Shown: positions 1 to 9,161, counted from the stretch's first letter. The stretch is 64,000 nt of DNA from Stenotrophomonas aracearum (GCF_031834615.1 NZ_CP115543.1:2491001-2555000), one strand, 5' to 3'. A program made the numbers and translations. Notes: generated by a model from the letters alone, not told the origin.

Positions 1-120
1 CATTGGCTGTGATTGCCATGGTGATCTACTCACACCTGAAAAGCTAAGTAAGCCCACGAAAAAACCAAATCATGAGCGATTCTTAGGAGGTTCGCTCACG
101 GTCAAATTAAATAATGGCAG
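1..120. other. Left flank outside the element
   Basis: This stretch precedes the left 17-bp att copy. One plus frame is open from the window edge to a stop at 45-47 and ends in a short hydrophobic tail; another is open through the att copy to about 162. I cannot choose between them. The base composition is much more AT-rich than the flank right of the tRNA gene, so it may belong to another island rather than core chromosome. Confidence 0.4.
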
Positions 121-137
121 TGGCGGAGAGAGTGGGA
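121..137 (+). repeat. attL, 17-bp direct repeat of the tRNA-Ser 3' end
   Basis: The bases TGGCGGAGAGAGTGGGA match 58510-58526 exactly, and identity stops on both sides. The right copy is part of an intact tRNA gene, so this is the displaced copy. Confidence 0.9.
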
Positions 138-280
138 CTAAACGATCCCAACACTAACCCATTGATATTAATAAGGAACTCTAGCCGGAATGTGTCCTGG
201 TGAGTGTCCTTCGAGTCTATTGCCAAAGTGCCATTGACTCAAGCACAGCGATGTCGGCTGGCCTTGGTTGGGGTGTCAAT

Positions 281-1312
281 TTAATCGGCCGCCGCTGCTT
301 CAACACCTGTATTGACGTCAAAGCTCCATCCACACCCAGAGCAGACTATAGAATTTTGCTCGTAAAGCTTGAACAAGGACTCGTTGTCTGACAGCACGGG
401 CTTAGTGCAATTCGGGCAGTCCAAATCCAGCTCGTTAAGCATAGATCTGATCTCTGTCATGAGTTCGGTAGAGCCCAGACCATTGGAGCGGAGATCAACC
501 CAGTGCGCAAATCCAATCCGCGTTCTGATAAAGGTTAAATCCAATACATCGTCTCGTCTTTTGGCGAAGCTGGACACAAGAGCCTCAACAACATCAATCG
601 TGTGCATGATCACAAGCGGAAGGTAACTATAAAAGCCCTCCCATTGAGTCAGCCATGCCTCTTCTGTCGAAAATATGAAATTGAAGTTAGCCGCCTCTGT
701 CTCTAGACCTGGAAAAGTTGTTACAAGATGATTTGCTTTTTGAAAAAGGTCTTCATAGCCAAAAGCGAATTGCTTGTTGTAGCGAAGGTCATACATAAGC
801 TTGGGCTGCATCCAGCTCCCTAGCGACGTTTTTTCCATCGCAAGTGTGATGAGCTCCAATTTCCTCTTCTCACTCATCTTACTGATCGACTTCGCCTTAA
901 GCTCGTCACCTTCGAACACAGTAAGCATGTCCTCGGGATCAGCGAGCAACCACTCAAGGTAAAGAAGGTTCTCTTTTAAGGGCTTCCTCAAGAGTGCGTA
1001 TGCGACCGTGAGCTTGCCTTTAGCAGAGCACCTTAAAGCCTCATAGAGGAAATTTAGGAAGTCCCCGAGCAGTGCCGCCGTGAGCTGCTTGTAATACATC
1101 TCCTTAATTTCGTCACGATGGCCGTTTTCCGTCATCCACTTGAATAGCTCATCACCGCCAAGACCCTCTTGAATGGGAGCGTTTGCAACGACCTGGACAG
1201 AAAAGATGTCCGCCTTCGCCCCCTCTTTCACTGTCGACACCAGCTGATCGTGCAGGAAAAAGGAGAAGTTATGACTGAAACGAAATCGTTCAGGGAGATT
1301 TCCGTAATCCAC
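281..1312 (-). CDS. Hypothetical protein with C-terminal zinc ribbon
   Basis: A 343-residue soluble protein with a GTG start. I do not recognise the family. The body is mostly helical in character. The last 60 residues contain two Cys pairs, CPNC and CSGC, which would form a zinc ribbon. It is the first gene inside attL, stands alone, reads toward the att site and lacks the shared backbone promoter, so it is probably cargo. No signal peptide or membrane segment is seen. A role in nucleic-acid binding is possible from the zinc ribbon only. Confidence 0.7.
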   Translation of the reverse strand: MDYGNLPERFRFSHNFSFFLHDQLVSTVKEGAKADIFSVQVVANAPIQEGLGGDELFKWMTENGHRDEIKEMYYKQLTAALLGDFLNFLYEALRCSAKGKLTVAYALLRKPLKENLLYLEWLLADPEDMLTVFEGDELKAKSISKMSEKRKLELITLAMEKTSLGSWMQPKLMYDLRYNKQFAFGYEDLFQKANHLVTTFPGLETEAANFNFIFSTEEAWLTQWEGFYSYLPLVIMHTIDVVEALVSSFAKRRDDVLDLTFIRTRIGFAHWVDLRSNGLGSTELMTEIRSMLNELDLDCPNCTKPVLSDNESLFKLYEQNSIVCSGCGWSFDVNTGVEAAAAD

Positions 1313-1481
1313 GCATGTTCCTAGTGAACGCCAGGCTAGGCAATGCCAATTCTTACGTCAGCTAACCGCGACGTCAAGACCGCGCCAGAGCCACGGGCCA
1401 TTGATTTAAGGTCGAGCCTGCGGCCCAGCCGATGGATAGCTGAAACTAACGAGCGACACGAAAACTTTGGTCGATGAATCC

Positions 1482-1510
1482 TTGACATTGCGCGGCCCCG
1501 GCTTATTTGT
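1482..1510 (+). promoter_or_regulatory. Element-type promoter 1
   Basis: TTGACA, a 17-bp spacer ending in GGCTT, then ATTTGT. ACTCAA follows at 1518-1523 and GGAGATC precedes the ATG at 1541. It drives the M15 peptidase gene. Confidence 0.65.
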
Positions 1511-1540
1511 GATTAACACTCAAATAAAACCGGAGATCCA

Positions 1541-2434
1541 ATGCACAAATTGCTTTTTAGCTTACTCATGCTCCTTGCACCAACAACTGCCCTTGCTTCT
1601 CAAGAACCTTATTGGTCAAAACTCACTTCATCGAATTTCCTGGTGAGCCCGAGCACTGCCCATGTTCGAATTTTTGATCAGGGTTCAAGTGGCATCATCT
1701 TCGGATCCTCGTCACCCTTGTTCTATGGAGAAATCGAATCCGATAGCAACTCGAACCCAGCCGAAACACTGAAACCTACCAAGAAGCCACGCGGACGGAT
1801 CTATCGCTTTTTCCATCCCGGCCAAGAACAAATTTGGAAAGGTGTCCATCCTGATCTCAGAGAAAAGATCGAAGCCATTCAAGAGGTCATGAGAGATGAA
1901 GGCTTTGATCTAAGACCAGTTGAAGGATATCGAAGCCCTGAACGTCAAACCGCCCTCCTCGCGTCCGCATCCGGGGTCACGAGTGTTGGCGCATGGTCGA
2001 GTTGTCATAACTATGGCTTAGCTCTGGATGCCGCTGTCTACGTGGGTGGAAAGCCGAGCTGGAATCTGAGTGACCCTCATGTCATTGCGGGCTATGAGCG
2101 GTTCGGCGAGCTGGCTGAAATTCTTGGCTTGAATTGGGGCGGCCGGTGGACTTCTCCGAGAGACTACCCCCATGTCGAGATGAGAGCTGAGTGTGGTCAG
2201 TCCAAGTGGGCGAAACGACACGGGCAAACCCTACCCACGTTCATCGCGAGCGCTAGCGAACCATCATCTCTAATTCTTGAACGAGCATTGGTATCGACCT
2301 GGTGCCCACAGGGCTTAGAGGCCACTTGTATCGCGATGGGCAAGGAACAATTTGCTTTGTGGGGCTGGACTGTTCAAAGCCAAAACAGGGCATGCACAGC
2401 ACGATCCAACCTCTACCTCTACGCTTTTTCCTAA
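1541..2434 (+). CDS. Secreted M15 (VanY/CwlK-like) peptidoglycan peptidase
   Basis: This 297-residue protein starts with a signal peptide (cut near residue 20). The M15 metallopeptidase domain follows at roughly 100-225, with metal ligands in SCHNYGLALD (His and Asp) and in YPHVEM (His). The family cleaves D-Ala or L-Ala-D-Glu bonds in peptidoglycan. Mobile elements often carry such an enzyme to open the cell wall locally for an envelope-spanning apparatus, which would suit the pilus and adhesin genes just downstream; that link is inference. The C-terminal 70 residues match nothing I know. A clear terminator follows at 2453-2478. Confidence 0.8.
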   Translation: MHKLLFSLLMLLAPTTALASQEPYWSKLTSSNFLVSPSTAHVRIFDQGSSGIIFGSSSPLFYGEIESDSNSNPAETLKPTKKPRGRIYRFFHPGQEQIWKGVHPDLREKIEAIQEVMRDEGFDLRPVEGYRSPERQTALLASASGVTSVGAWSSCHNYGLALDAAVYVGGKPSWNLSDPHVIAGYERFGELAEILGLNWGGRWTSPRDYPHVEMRAECGQSKWAKRHGQTLPTFIASASEPSSLILERALVSTWCPQGLEATCIAMGKEQFALWGWTVQSQNRACTARSNLYLYAFS

Positions 2435-2452
2435 TCGAACTTTTAAGCATAG

Positions 2453-2478
2453 AGCCGCGCATTGTTGCGGCTTTTTTT
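2453..2478 (+). terminator. Rho-independent terminator after the M15 gene
   Basis: AGCCGC and GCGGCT pair around an 8-base loop, followed by seven T. Confidence 0.8.
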
Positions 2479-2490
2479 ATTTCACACAGC

Positions 2491-2519
2491 TTGACAATCT
2501 TTGGACCCGGGTTATTTGT
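2491..2519 (+). promoter_or_regulatory. Element-type promoter 2
   Basis: TTGACA, 17-bp spacer, ATTTGT, then an ACTCAA leader and GGAGATCC before the ATG at 2549. It drives the chaperone and usher genes. It closely resembles promoter 1, including the ATTTGT hexamer. Confidence 0.65.
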
Positions 2520-2548
2520 GAAGAACACTCAAAAAACCCGGAGATCCA

Positions 2549-3175
2549 ATGAAATACCTTCTGTTAAGCGCAGCACTAGCGCTCTGTCCATTTGCATCAA
2601 CTGCAATGCAAGTCTCACCATTAGCTCAAACCATCAACCCGAGTAAGAACAATGGCTCATTGACTGTCGTCAACACGTCGAATGAAAAGAAGGAATACCA
2701 GCTCCAAGCGTTTAAATGGACCTTGGTTGATGGAAAGCAGACCCGCACACCAGTTGACGCGATCCGTTTCGCTCCAAGCTCCTTCTATCTCGAAGCAGGC
2801 AAATCTCAAGTGGTCCGCTTCATCAACATCGAGACATCAAGCAGTGAGCTTGCTTATCGCGTCGTCGTGAAAGAGAAGAACGTCAAGAAGCTGGAGACGA
2901 CCGGGGTTGAGCCCGTCTTCAACATGAACTTCCCCATTTTTTGGCGTGCATCGGATCGAGCCACAGTGACCGCAAAGACTTCTGGATCAACCATTGTTCT
3001 TCGCAATGCAAGCCCGATTACTGCCCAGATCGCGAACCTCAACTATGGTGGCTACCGTCGTGATGGCTTGGTCGGCTACTTGCTCCCAGGCGAAGAAATG
3101 ATCATCTCCAAAGGCAACGCAACATCGGTCAAGGCTTTGATCAATGGCGTTGCCACTGAGCTAGTGATTGAGTAA
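2549..3175 (+). CDS. Periplasmic pilus chaperone (PapD/CsuC-like)
   Basis: The 208-residue protein has a signal peptide of about 19 residues. An immunoglobulin-like N-terminal domain follows with the usual pattern of alternating hydrophobic residues, and a conserved stretch AGKSQVVRFI fits the F1/G1 region of PapD-like chaperones. Such chaperones complete the fold of pilin subunits by donor-strand complementation and deliver them to the usher. The stop overlaps the ATG of the usher gene by one base. The order chaperone, usher, SCPU-type pilin suggests the archaic Csu-like class. Confidence 0.85.
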   Translation: MKYLLLSAALALCPFASTAMQVSPLAQTINPSKNNGSLTVVNTSNEKKEYQLQAFKWTLVDGKQTRTPVDAIRFAPSSFYLEAGKSQVVRFINIETSSSELAYRVVVKEKNVKKLETTGVEPVFNMNFPIFWRASDRATVTAKTSGSTIVLRNASPITAQIANLNYGGYRRDGLVGYLLPGEEMIISKGNATSVKALINGVATELVIE

Positions 3176-5334
3176 TGGCCTGGCGCGCCTTTGCGCTAGC
3201 CCCTCTTCTTTGGTGTTCAAGTTCATATGGTGCTGAGAGCATCTATGCCATCTCGATCAATGGGAAAACAGTAGATGAGGCACTTCTAGCAACAACAACG
3301 GATGACGGCGATTTGCTCGTCCCATCTGCAAAGCTCAAAAGCTACGGCTTGGTTGGCGACTTCGCCTCTATCCAGAGCATGAAGGCCCTCGGTGTCGAGG
3401 TGGAAGTGCAACATGAGAAGCAGCTTGTCACTCTCACAGTGCCTGGCAAATATTTCAAGCCTCAGATTGTTGGATCAGTGGACGCGCTTGTAGAGGCAGA
3501 CTCCGCACCGAAGGGCATCTTGATCAACCAAGATCTCGCCGTCATCCGCTCATACAGAGGCACATGGGCAGCGTCATGGGGCTATGACATGCGAACGGGC
3601 CTCGCCGATGGTGTGCTGATCAACACGGGGCAATTGAACGTTCAATCTGGTGGATCTACGAATACGCGGGGTCTGACCACCTGGACTAGGGACCTCCTTA
3701 AGAAGGGGCTCTCGGTGGAGATCGGGGATGTCTTTACGCCCTCGCTTGGCATTACGTCCACGTCAAACTTGCTCGGATTCAAGATTGGGACAGAGCGCGA
3801 GCTCACTGGAGAACTCTACCCCGTCCCGGTCATCGCCGGCATTGCCGATAGCAGGACCACAGCTGAGATCTATCTCAACAACGAGCGGCAACGCCAGCTC
3901 AACCTGGATCAAGGCCCCTACTCCATCGAGCAAGGCTCGATGCTCAATGGCTTGAACTCGTCGTCTGTCATGTTGAGAGACCAGTTTGGCCGCGAGCAGA
4001 TCATTCAGAGTGACTTCTATTTTACCAACCGTGCCCTGCGCCCAGGAACGTCAGAATGGGCTGTGACTGGCGGTCTCAGCCGCTTCGGAACAATTGGCAA
4101 CGACTACCAGGATCTTGCGCTCGCGGGCTTCTACCGCAGGGGCCTGAGCCCTTTCTTGACGCTCGGTTCCTCTGCACAAATGATGGGGCAGAACGCGAAC
4201 CTGGCGCTGGATGCAACTGTCGTCCTCGGAACCGCTGGTGTCGTCACTCTAAGCAGTCTGGCAAGCCACTCAGATGGGCAAAACGCCCTCTCCTACTTGG
4301 CTGGATACAGCTATCAGACTCGCAACTGGTCCATCAACGCTCAGACTCAGAAGCGGGCCCCGGACAGCTGGCAGCTCACTGACCAATGGCGCGGCGGATC
4401 TGTCATCACCAAAAGCAACTTAGCGAGCATTGCCTACACTCATCGCCCGTTCCAAGTTGGATTGTCCTGGTCTTCGAATACCTACTCATCGGGATCTCAG
4501 AACGAACGCCTGAGCCTCACCGGACGCTACTCAGGTGCCAACAGCACCCTGAGCGCCCAGCTCTATCGAGACCGCGATGAGAGCGGCTTCTATGTGTTCT
4601 ACACCCGCCAGTTTGGTGCGCGGCAGCGAGCGAGCATGTCGTTCAGTGATGACCACAGGAGCCTTGCCTTCAACGGTAGAGCTGGAAAGATCAATTATGG
4701 ATTGGGGACGTCTGACACGGGCTCTTACGCCAATGCCGGGCTCGACAGCCGCTCAGGACGCTTCCAAGCACAGTCCACGACTCGATATGGTCAAACGAGC
4801 CTGTCAGGCCGGTATGAAGGCTCAGTCTGGCTGGGCGAAGGTGGCGCACTTGTCGGCCGCACCCTCCATCGCTCCTTTGCTCTCGTCGAAGTTGCTGATA
4901 CATCAGACGCGAGGCTCAACGCCAACGGATCAAGCCAGGTCACGAATAAGCGGGGTTACACCCTCTTCCCGTTGTCTGCATACCGGACGTCGAACCTTGG
5001 ACTAGACGTAAGCTCCCTGCCCCTGGATGCACAGATCAATCAACGCACCCAGACAACGACACCAGCACGGTTGTTCGGAAGCAAAGTGACCTTCCCAATC
5101 TCTTACATCAAACCGCTAGAACTGCGAGCGATGTTCCAAGGGAAGATCGTGCGTGGTTCAGGGGTCGCGGTCGCAGACGACTTACAAGTTCCAATCGCAG
5201 ATGATGGCCGAATTTTCCTTCCAAATTATCACCCAAGCGGAACCATCTCCATCAAGACCGACAGCGTCACTTGCAGTGGCGTCCTTCCCATCGATAAGGA
5301 CGACAAAGATCTTGAAGAAATTGAGTGCCGATGA
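3175..5334 (+). CDS. Outer-membrane pilus usher (FimD/CsuD-like)
   Basis: A 719-residue usher with signal peptide, N-terminal periplasmic domain, long beta-barrel region, plug and C-terminal domains. Family landmarks include GLTTWTRDLLKKGLSVEIGD and, near residue 235, a stretch on RQRQLNLDQGPYSIEQGS. It is somewhat shorter than typical FimD ushers but has no obvious internal deletion. Ushers accept chaperone-subunit complexes, polymerise them and extrude the pilus. It is translationally coupled to the chaperone gene. The promoter for the next gene begins one base after its stop codon. Confidence 0.88.
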   Translation: MAWRAFALAPLLWCSSSYGAESIYAISINGKTVDEALLATTTDDGDLLVPSAKLKSYGLVGDFASIQSMKALGVEVEVQHEKQLVTLTVPGKYFKPQIVGSVDALVEADSAPKGILINQDLAVIRSYRGTWAASWGYDMRTGLADGVLINTGQLNVQSGGSTNTRGLTTWTRDLLKKGLSVEIGDVFTPSLGITSTSNLLGFKIGTERELTGELYPVPVIAGIADSRTTAEIYLNNERQRQLNLDQGPYSIEQGSMLNGLNSSSVMLRDQFGREQIIQSDFYFTNRALRPGTSEWAVTGGLSRFGTIGNDYQDLALAGFYRRGLSPFLTLGSSAQMMGQNANLALDATVVLGTAGVVTLSSLASHSDGQNALSYLAGYSYQTRNWSINAQTQKRAPDSWQLTDQWRGGSVITKSNLASIAYTHRPFQVGLSWSSNTYSSGSQNERLSLTGRYSGANSTLSAQLYRDRDESGFYVFYTRQFGARQRASMSFSDDHRSLAFNGRAGKINYGLGTSDTGSYANAGLDSRSGRFQAQSTTRYGQTSLSGRYEGSVWLGEGGALVGRTLHRSFALVEVADTSDARLNANGSSQVTNKRGYTLFPLSAYRTSNLGLDVSSLPLDAQINQRTQTTTPARLFGSKVTFPISYIKPLELRAMFQGKIVRGSGVAVADDLQVPIADDGRIFLPNYHPSGTISIKTDSVTCSGVLPIDKDDKDLEEIECR

Positions 5335-5335
5335 C

Positions 5336-5364
5336 TTGCGCAATTCCAATTTCACCTTAGCTTC
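5336..5364 (+). promoter_or_regulatory. Element-type promoter 3
   Basis: TTGCGC, a 17-bp spacer ending in CACCTT, then AGCTTC. It starts directly after the usher stop and gives the pilin gene its own transcript, as expected when the major subunit is needed in excess. Confidence 0.55.
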
Positions 5365-5409
5365 GATTGGATCCTAAGCAATTCCGCTTACAACAAAGGA
5401 GATCAATCG

Positions 5410-5928
5410 ATGTTAAAGAATAAAATTACTACTGCTACCGGCTTAGCATTTGGCCTGGCAATGGCAGCGGCAAATCCGGCTTTTGCTGCAACTGAGACGC
5501 AGACAATGAACATCACAGCAGTCCAGGCAGCAGTCTGCAAAATGGGAATTCCTGATGATGTATTTATGCAGCTGGGTGAAAAGGACGAAAACAGCGTTAT
5601 CGTCGCGCTCTCTGCGATCCAAGATCTGACTGTCACTTGCAATAAAGACCTTCCTTACACGGTTGAGATGGATACCGCCGATGCATCTGGCAACTTTGTG
5701 ATGACTGACGCCGCCACATCCAAAGAGATCAAAGCCAGGGCAAGCTTTGGCTTGAGCGGTCCGTCGAACTGGCAACCTTTTAGCACCACTGCAAACAATG
5801 CAGCATTGACCTCCGTTGGGACTGGCGCGGAGCAAGTGTTTAGCACTCGCATCACTGTCAACACGGACGCGACATATGCAGCTGTTGGCACTTACACAGC
5901 AGAACGTCAAATCACGATCTCTTACTAA
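5410..5928 (+). CDS. SCPU/CsuA-like major pilin subunit
   Basis: The 172-residue protein has a 26-residue signal peptide ending in AFA. The mature part has a Cys pair (in AAVCKMG and LTVTCNKD), a feature of spore-coat-U-domain pilins. It ends in an aromatic beta strand (RQITISY), the usual terminal strand recognised by the chaperone. It is the only clear pilin in the block, so it is probably the main subunit; the next small secreted protein could be a minor or tip component. RBS AAAGGAGATC and a strong terminator frame the gene. Confidence 0.8.
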   Translation: MLKNKITTATGLAFGLAMAAANPAFAATETQTMNITAVQAAVCKMGIPDDVFMQLGEKDENSVIVALSAIQDLTVTCNKDLPYTVEMDTADASGNFVMTDAATSKEIKARASFGLSGPSNWQPFSTTANNAALTSVGTGAEQVFSTRITVNTDATYAAVGTYTAERQITISY

Positions 5929-5950
5929 GATCGCTGCGCCATAAAATAAA

Positions 5951-5972
5951 GCCGCCTTCGGGCGGTTTTTTT
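5951..5972 (+). terminator. Rho-independent terminator after the pilin gene
   Basis: GCCGCC TTCG GGCGGT followed by seven T. Confidence 0.88.
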
Positions 5973-5984
5973 GTGATCAACGTC

Positions 5985-6013
5985 TTGCGTTTTAGATTTT
6001 TTCTGTTTTGTTG
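5985..6013 (+). promoter_or_regulatory. Element-type promoter 4
   Basis: TTGCGT, 17-bp T-rich spacer ending in CTGTT, TTGTTG, then ACTCAA and GGAGATCC. It is the weakest match of the set but the position and leader agree. It sets the GTG at 6041 as start of the next gene rather than an ATG at 6008, which lies inside the promoter. Confidence 0.5.
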
Positions 6014-6040
6014 AAGGCAACTCAACGAAACGGAGATCCA

Positions 6041-6418
6041 GTGTTTAAATTATTTATCCCACTACTTGCCCTTTTATCAGCACCCGCATTTGCAACAGTG
6101 ATCACAACTGTCGATCCCCAGGCATTCAATGCGGCCGTCAAGCCAGCAGTGTCTTTCCAGAACAGCGTTTGCACAGTGCAAGGCGCATTGATCGTTGCTA
6201 ACGAACTCGTCTCTGATGCGCATATCGTCATTCGAGCAAATCAGGGAACGTCTCCCGTAGCGGAAGCACGCACAGGCAGAGACGGGCGCTACACCGTTTC
6301 ATTTGCGTCAAAGAAAGGAGCGGGCTTCCAAGAAGTCGTGATCTCTAAGCCAAGCAAAGACGGAAAAATCAGCGCAGTGCCTGGACCCACCTTCGTGTGC
6401 GGTGGGGTGAAGCAATGA
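6041..6418 (+). CDS. Small secreted protein coupled to the adhesin gene
   Basis: A 125-residue protein starting at GTG after GGAGATCCA. A signal peptide (residues 1-16, ending in AFA) is clear. The mature protein has two Cys and a beta-rich segment reminiscent of carboxypeptidase-regulatory-like folds (GRDGRYTVSF). The family is not recognised. Its stop overlaps the adhesin ATG (ATGA), so it may be a chaperone, tip subunit or accessory protein of the adhesin. That role is inferred from context only. Confidence 0.65.
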   Translation: MFKLFIPLLALLSAPAFATVITTVDPQAFNAAVKPAVSFQNSVCTVQGALIVANELVSDAHIVIRANQGTSPVAEARTGRDGRYTVSFASKKGAGFQEVVISKPSKDGKISAVPGPTFVCGGVKQ

Positions 6419-8472
6419 GCGCTCTCCGCAGACTCTCTATCGGGCTGACGTTCGCTCTTGCAGCCTTCGCCCATCCGGCAATGGCTGACACAGTCGGCGA
6501 TCAAATGATCATCAAAGGCTCTCAGAACGCCACATGCCGGGACAATGGTGTAGTCGGCTGTCTCGTGCTCGGCAACGGCGCTTCGGCGTGGCTGACTACC
6601 GGAGGAGTCACAGACAACTCCATTGATGCCAACCCAATCGGAACGGCAACTGTCGTTGGGAATCGGGCTACCAATACAGACGGCGGCGTTGCCTTTGGCG
6701 ATACGGCCTCATCTGCCTGGGGCGGTTCGGCAATCGGCAATTTTTCTGTCGCTGGCCAGCAAGCGGTAGCCCTTGGATACCGTGCTTATGCGGGCAGCAT
6801 CGGCAGCATTGCCATCGGTTCAGGCGCGGTCGCAAACGGCAGCATGTTCGGTTCTGCAATCGCAATTGGCGGACAAGCAACAGGCGCTCGCACAATCGCG
6901 ATTGGCGGCGAAGCATCCTCCCAAAATGCAGTCTCCATAGGCCACGGCTCGACGGACGGTGGTGCGAATACCGTTTCTGTCGGTGACAGCAACTTGCGTC
7001 GCCGAATCGTCAATGTTGCAGCTGGTCAGGCCGCAAATGACGCGGTGATCGTGAGTCAGATTGCCCCGATTGCTGCGTCTTTAGGCGGGGGAGCTAGCTT
7101 CACGAACGGTGCTTTCACTGCCCCAAGCTACGCCCTTTCGACCGGGACCTACACAACCGTGGGAGCTGCGTTGACTGCTTTGGACAACAAGCCAAGCAGT
7201 GGATCAGCCTCCCCCTATTTTAAGGCGACATCCCCTGTCTCTGATGGCTCAGATGCCACACAAGCAACAGGTCAGTCGGTCGTAGCAGCAGGAGCCGGGG
7301 CGAAGGCTGCTGGCACCTACAACACGGTGATTGGCGCTGACAGTGGCGCGTCGTCCTACGGAGCAACGGTCATCGGCAGTCTTAGTTCAGCGGGCGATTC
7401 CGCCTTCGCAGGCGGACATCAAACCGTTGCTGGCGACGCGTCGGTGGCTTTGGGTGCTTACGCAACGGCCGGCCAGAACTGTATTGCCATTGGCTACGGT
7501 GCATCGTGCACCGAATCAATGACAGCAAGCTTTGGCAGCGCGGCTGGTCAGCCTGTTCGCTTGACGAACATCGCGAGCGGCCTGGATGAGACTGACGCAG
7601 TCAATATGGGTCAGCTCAACAGCGTCTCCGTTCAAGTCACCAACACCCAAAACGCTCTCTCTTCGACCACCAGCTATTTGGGTGGCGGCGCCAATTACAA
7701 CGCGGTCACGAACACCATCACAGCTCCAAGCTTCAACTTCCTGAGCGGTGCGAGCTACAACACAGTCGGCGATGCGCTGGCAGACCTGGATGGCCGGGTG
7801 ACAGGCTTGGAGAACGCACCCGGTGGCGGTGGATCCAGCACACCTGGACCGCAGGGCGAGAAAGGTGAGACAGGAGCGCAGGGCGACAAAGGCGATAAGG
7901 GCGATCCAGGTCAAGATGGGAAAAACGGCTCGGCCAATGTGGCAGCTGGCAAGAACATCGAAGTTCAGACGCAAGTAGATGGGAGCACTACTGTGAGCCT
8001 TTCAGATCAAGTCGAGCTGAGCGAAGAAGGATCGATCAAGGTAGCCAAGACCATCATCAATGGTGAGGGAATCAATGCCGGTGGCAACCGGGTGACAGGC
8101 GTCGGGAACGGCTCGATCTCCAAGGGATCAACAGACGCGGTCAATGGCGGTCAGCTGTATGACATGCAGCAACAGTGGTCAGATCGTTGGGAAGACACCA
8201 CACGGCGCGTTGGCAACCTGGAACGTGAGGTCAAGATCCAGGGAGCTCAGTCCGCAGCATTCGCCTCGATGATGGGTGCACAGACTTCTGGTGTGATCGG
8301 CGAAGTGCATGCGACAGCGGGTGTGGGCTTCTACGGCAACAAAGCTGCCGTGGCTGTCGGTTGGAAGGCCCGTGTGAGTGAGAGGGTCAACCTCTCGGCA
8401 GGATTCTCCAAAGGAATGGGGGGCGGATCCGTGCAGGGTGGCATCGGGATCTCAGTCAACATCGGCCACTAA
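6415..8472 (+). CDS. YadA-like trimeric autotransporter adhesin
   Basis: A 685-residue protein; the start at 6415 gives a good signal peptide (to about residue 28) and a 4-base overlap with the previous gene. The head has repeated YadA-type units such as SIAIGSGAVA, AIAIGGQATG and TIAIGGEAS. Two stalk or neck parts follow (GLDETDAVNMGQLNSV and a related copy), then a short collagen-like G-X-Y tract near residue 480. The C-terminal anchor contains GVGFYGNKAAVAVGWKARV and would form the trimeric barrel. It should mediate attachment to cells or surfaces; on this element it may help mating contact. Confidence 0.88.
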   Translation: MSALRRLSIGLTFALAAFAHPAMADTVGDQMIIKGSQNATCRDNGVVGCLVLGNGASAWLTTGGVTDNSIDANPIGTATVVGNRATNTDGGVAFGDTASSAWGGSAIGNFSVAGQQAVALGYRAYAGSIGSIAIGSGAVANGSMFGSAIAIGGQATGARTIAIGGEASSQNAVSIGHGSTDGGANTVSVGDSNLRRRIVNVAAGQAANDAVIVSQIAPIAASLGGGASFTNGAFTAPSYALSTGTYTTVGAALTALDNKPSSGSASPYFKATSPVSDGSDATQATGQSVVAAGAGAKAAGTYNTVIGADSGASSYGATVIGSLSSAGDSAFAGGHQTVAGDASVALGAYATAGQNCIAIGYGASCTESMTASFGSAAGQPVRLTNIASGLDETDAVNMGQLNSVSVQVTNTQNALSSTTSYLGGGANYNAVTNTITAPSFNFLSGASYNTVGDALADLDGRVTGLENAPGGGGSSTPGPQGEKGETGAQGDKGDKGDPGQDGKNGSANVAAGKNIEVQTQVDGSTTVSLSDQVELSEEGSIKVAKTIINGEGINAGGNRVTGVGNGSISKGSTDAVNGGQLYDMQQQWSDRWEDTTRRVGNLEREVKIQGAQSAAFASMMGAQTSGVIGEVHATAGVGFYGNKAAVAVGWKARVSERVNLSAGFSKGMGGGSVQGGIGISVNIGH

Positions 8473-8516
8473 TTATTGTTCAAACCTGGGGAGATCCGAT
8501 CTCCTTCTTCCCAGGC

Positions 8517-8556
8517 GGGGGCTCCCTTTTTGAGTGAGGGGGCCCCCATCTTTTTT
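8517..8556 (+). terminator. Terminator after the adhesin gene
   Basis: GGGGGC pairs with GCCCCC around an internal loop and is followed by TCTTTTTT. A second hairpin (CCTGGG with CCCAGG) lies just upstream at about 8486-8515. Confidence 0.75.
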
Positions 8557-8567
8557 CCTCTGAAGCA

Positions 8568-8596
8568 TTGACAACAGGCCAGATCACCTTTGACTG
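8568..8596 (+). promoter_or_regulatory. Element-type promoter 5
   Basis: TTGACA, spacer ending in CACCTT, TGACTG. The start region reads TTGACTGAGTGTCACTCAA, a partial inverted repeat that includes the shared ACTCAA. Confidence 0.65.
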
Positions 8597-8623
8597 AGTG
8601 TCACTCAACCAAAAAAGGAGATC

Positions 8624-9052
8624 ATGATGAAGCTGTATCTAATGTTCCTACCGCTGTCGCTAATCATTTTTTTTATGGCTGAAAACGTAACGGACACAGA
8701 TCAGATCGAAGTTCAAAGCGGACCATCACCCAAGTTTCTTGAACAGATGAAGCGCGAGCTGCCGAGACTCAGATTACGAACGAAGCAAGCTTTTGAAGAG
8801 AACTTGATTGTCAGCGGTTACGCTGAAAAGCACCCCGAGAATTCGTTGTGTGTCAGTGCGTCGCTCGATAGCAAACGTCTGGCGAGAGAGGCAGCCGCTG
8901 ACTACTTCCTGGCTAGTGCATATTTTGAGGGGGCCGCTGATAGGCTCGCCAAGCTGAGACAAGGCTTTGCCAACTCACAGCGATCTATTGAAGCCTCTCG
9001 GATGTGCATCGAAGCCAACAGCTCAGACAACTATTACACAACAGGCAAGTAG
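8624..9052 (+). CDS. Small membrane-anchored hypothetical protein
   Basis: A 142-residue protein with one hydrophobic N-terminal segment (residues 3-18) that could be an anchor or signal peptide, followed by a charged helical region with two Cys (LCVSAS, SRMCIEA). The family is unknown. It has its own element-type promoter and GGAGATC site, so it belongs to the backbone. Two ATG codons in tandem leave the exact start open by one residue. Confidence 0.65.
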   Translation: MMKLYLMFLPLSLIIFFMAENVTDTDQIEVQSGPSPKFLEQMKRELPRLRLRTKQAFEENLIVSGYAEKHPENSLCVSASLDSKRLAREAAADYFLASAYFEGAADRLAKLRQGFANSQRSIEASRMCIEANSSDNYYTTGK

Positions 9053-9161
9053 TGAGCCCTCCCCTTCCATAAGCGGCACTCTGCACCCGAAGCTCAGTTC
9101 TGAGCTCCGGTGGACGGCTACAATATGGAGCGCGCCACTCCCTTTGGTGACGGAGATCAGA

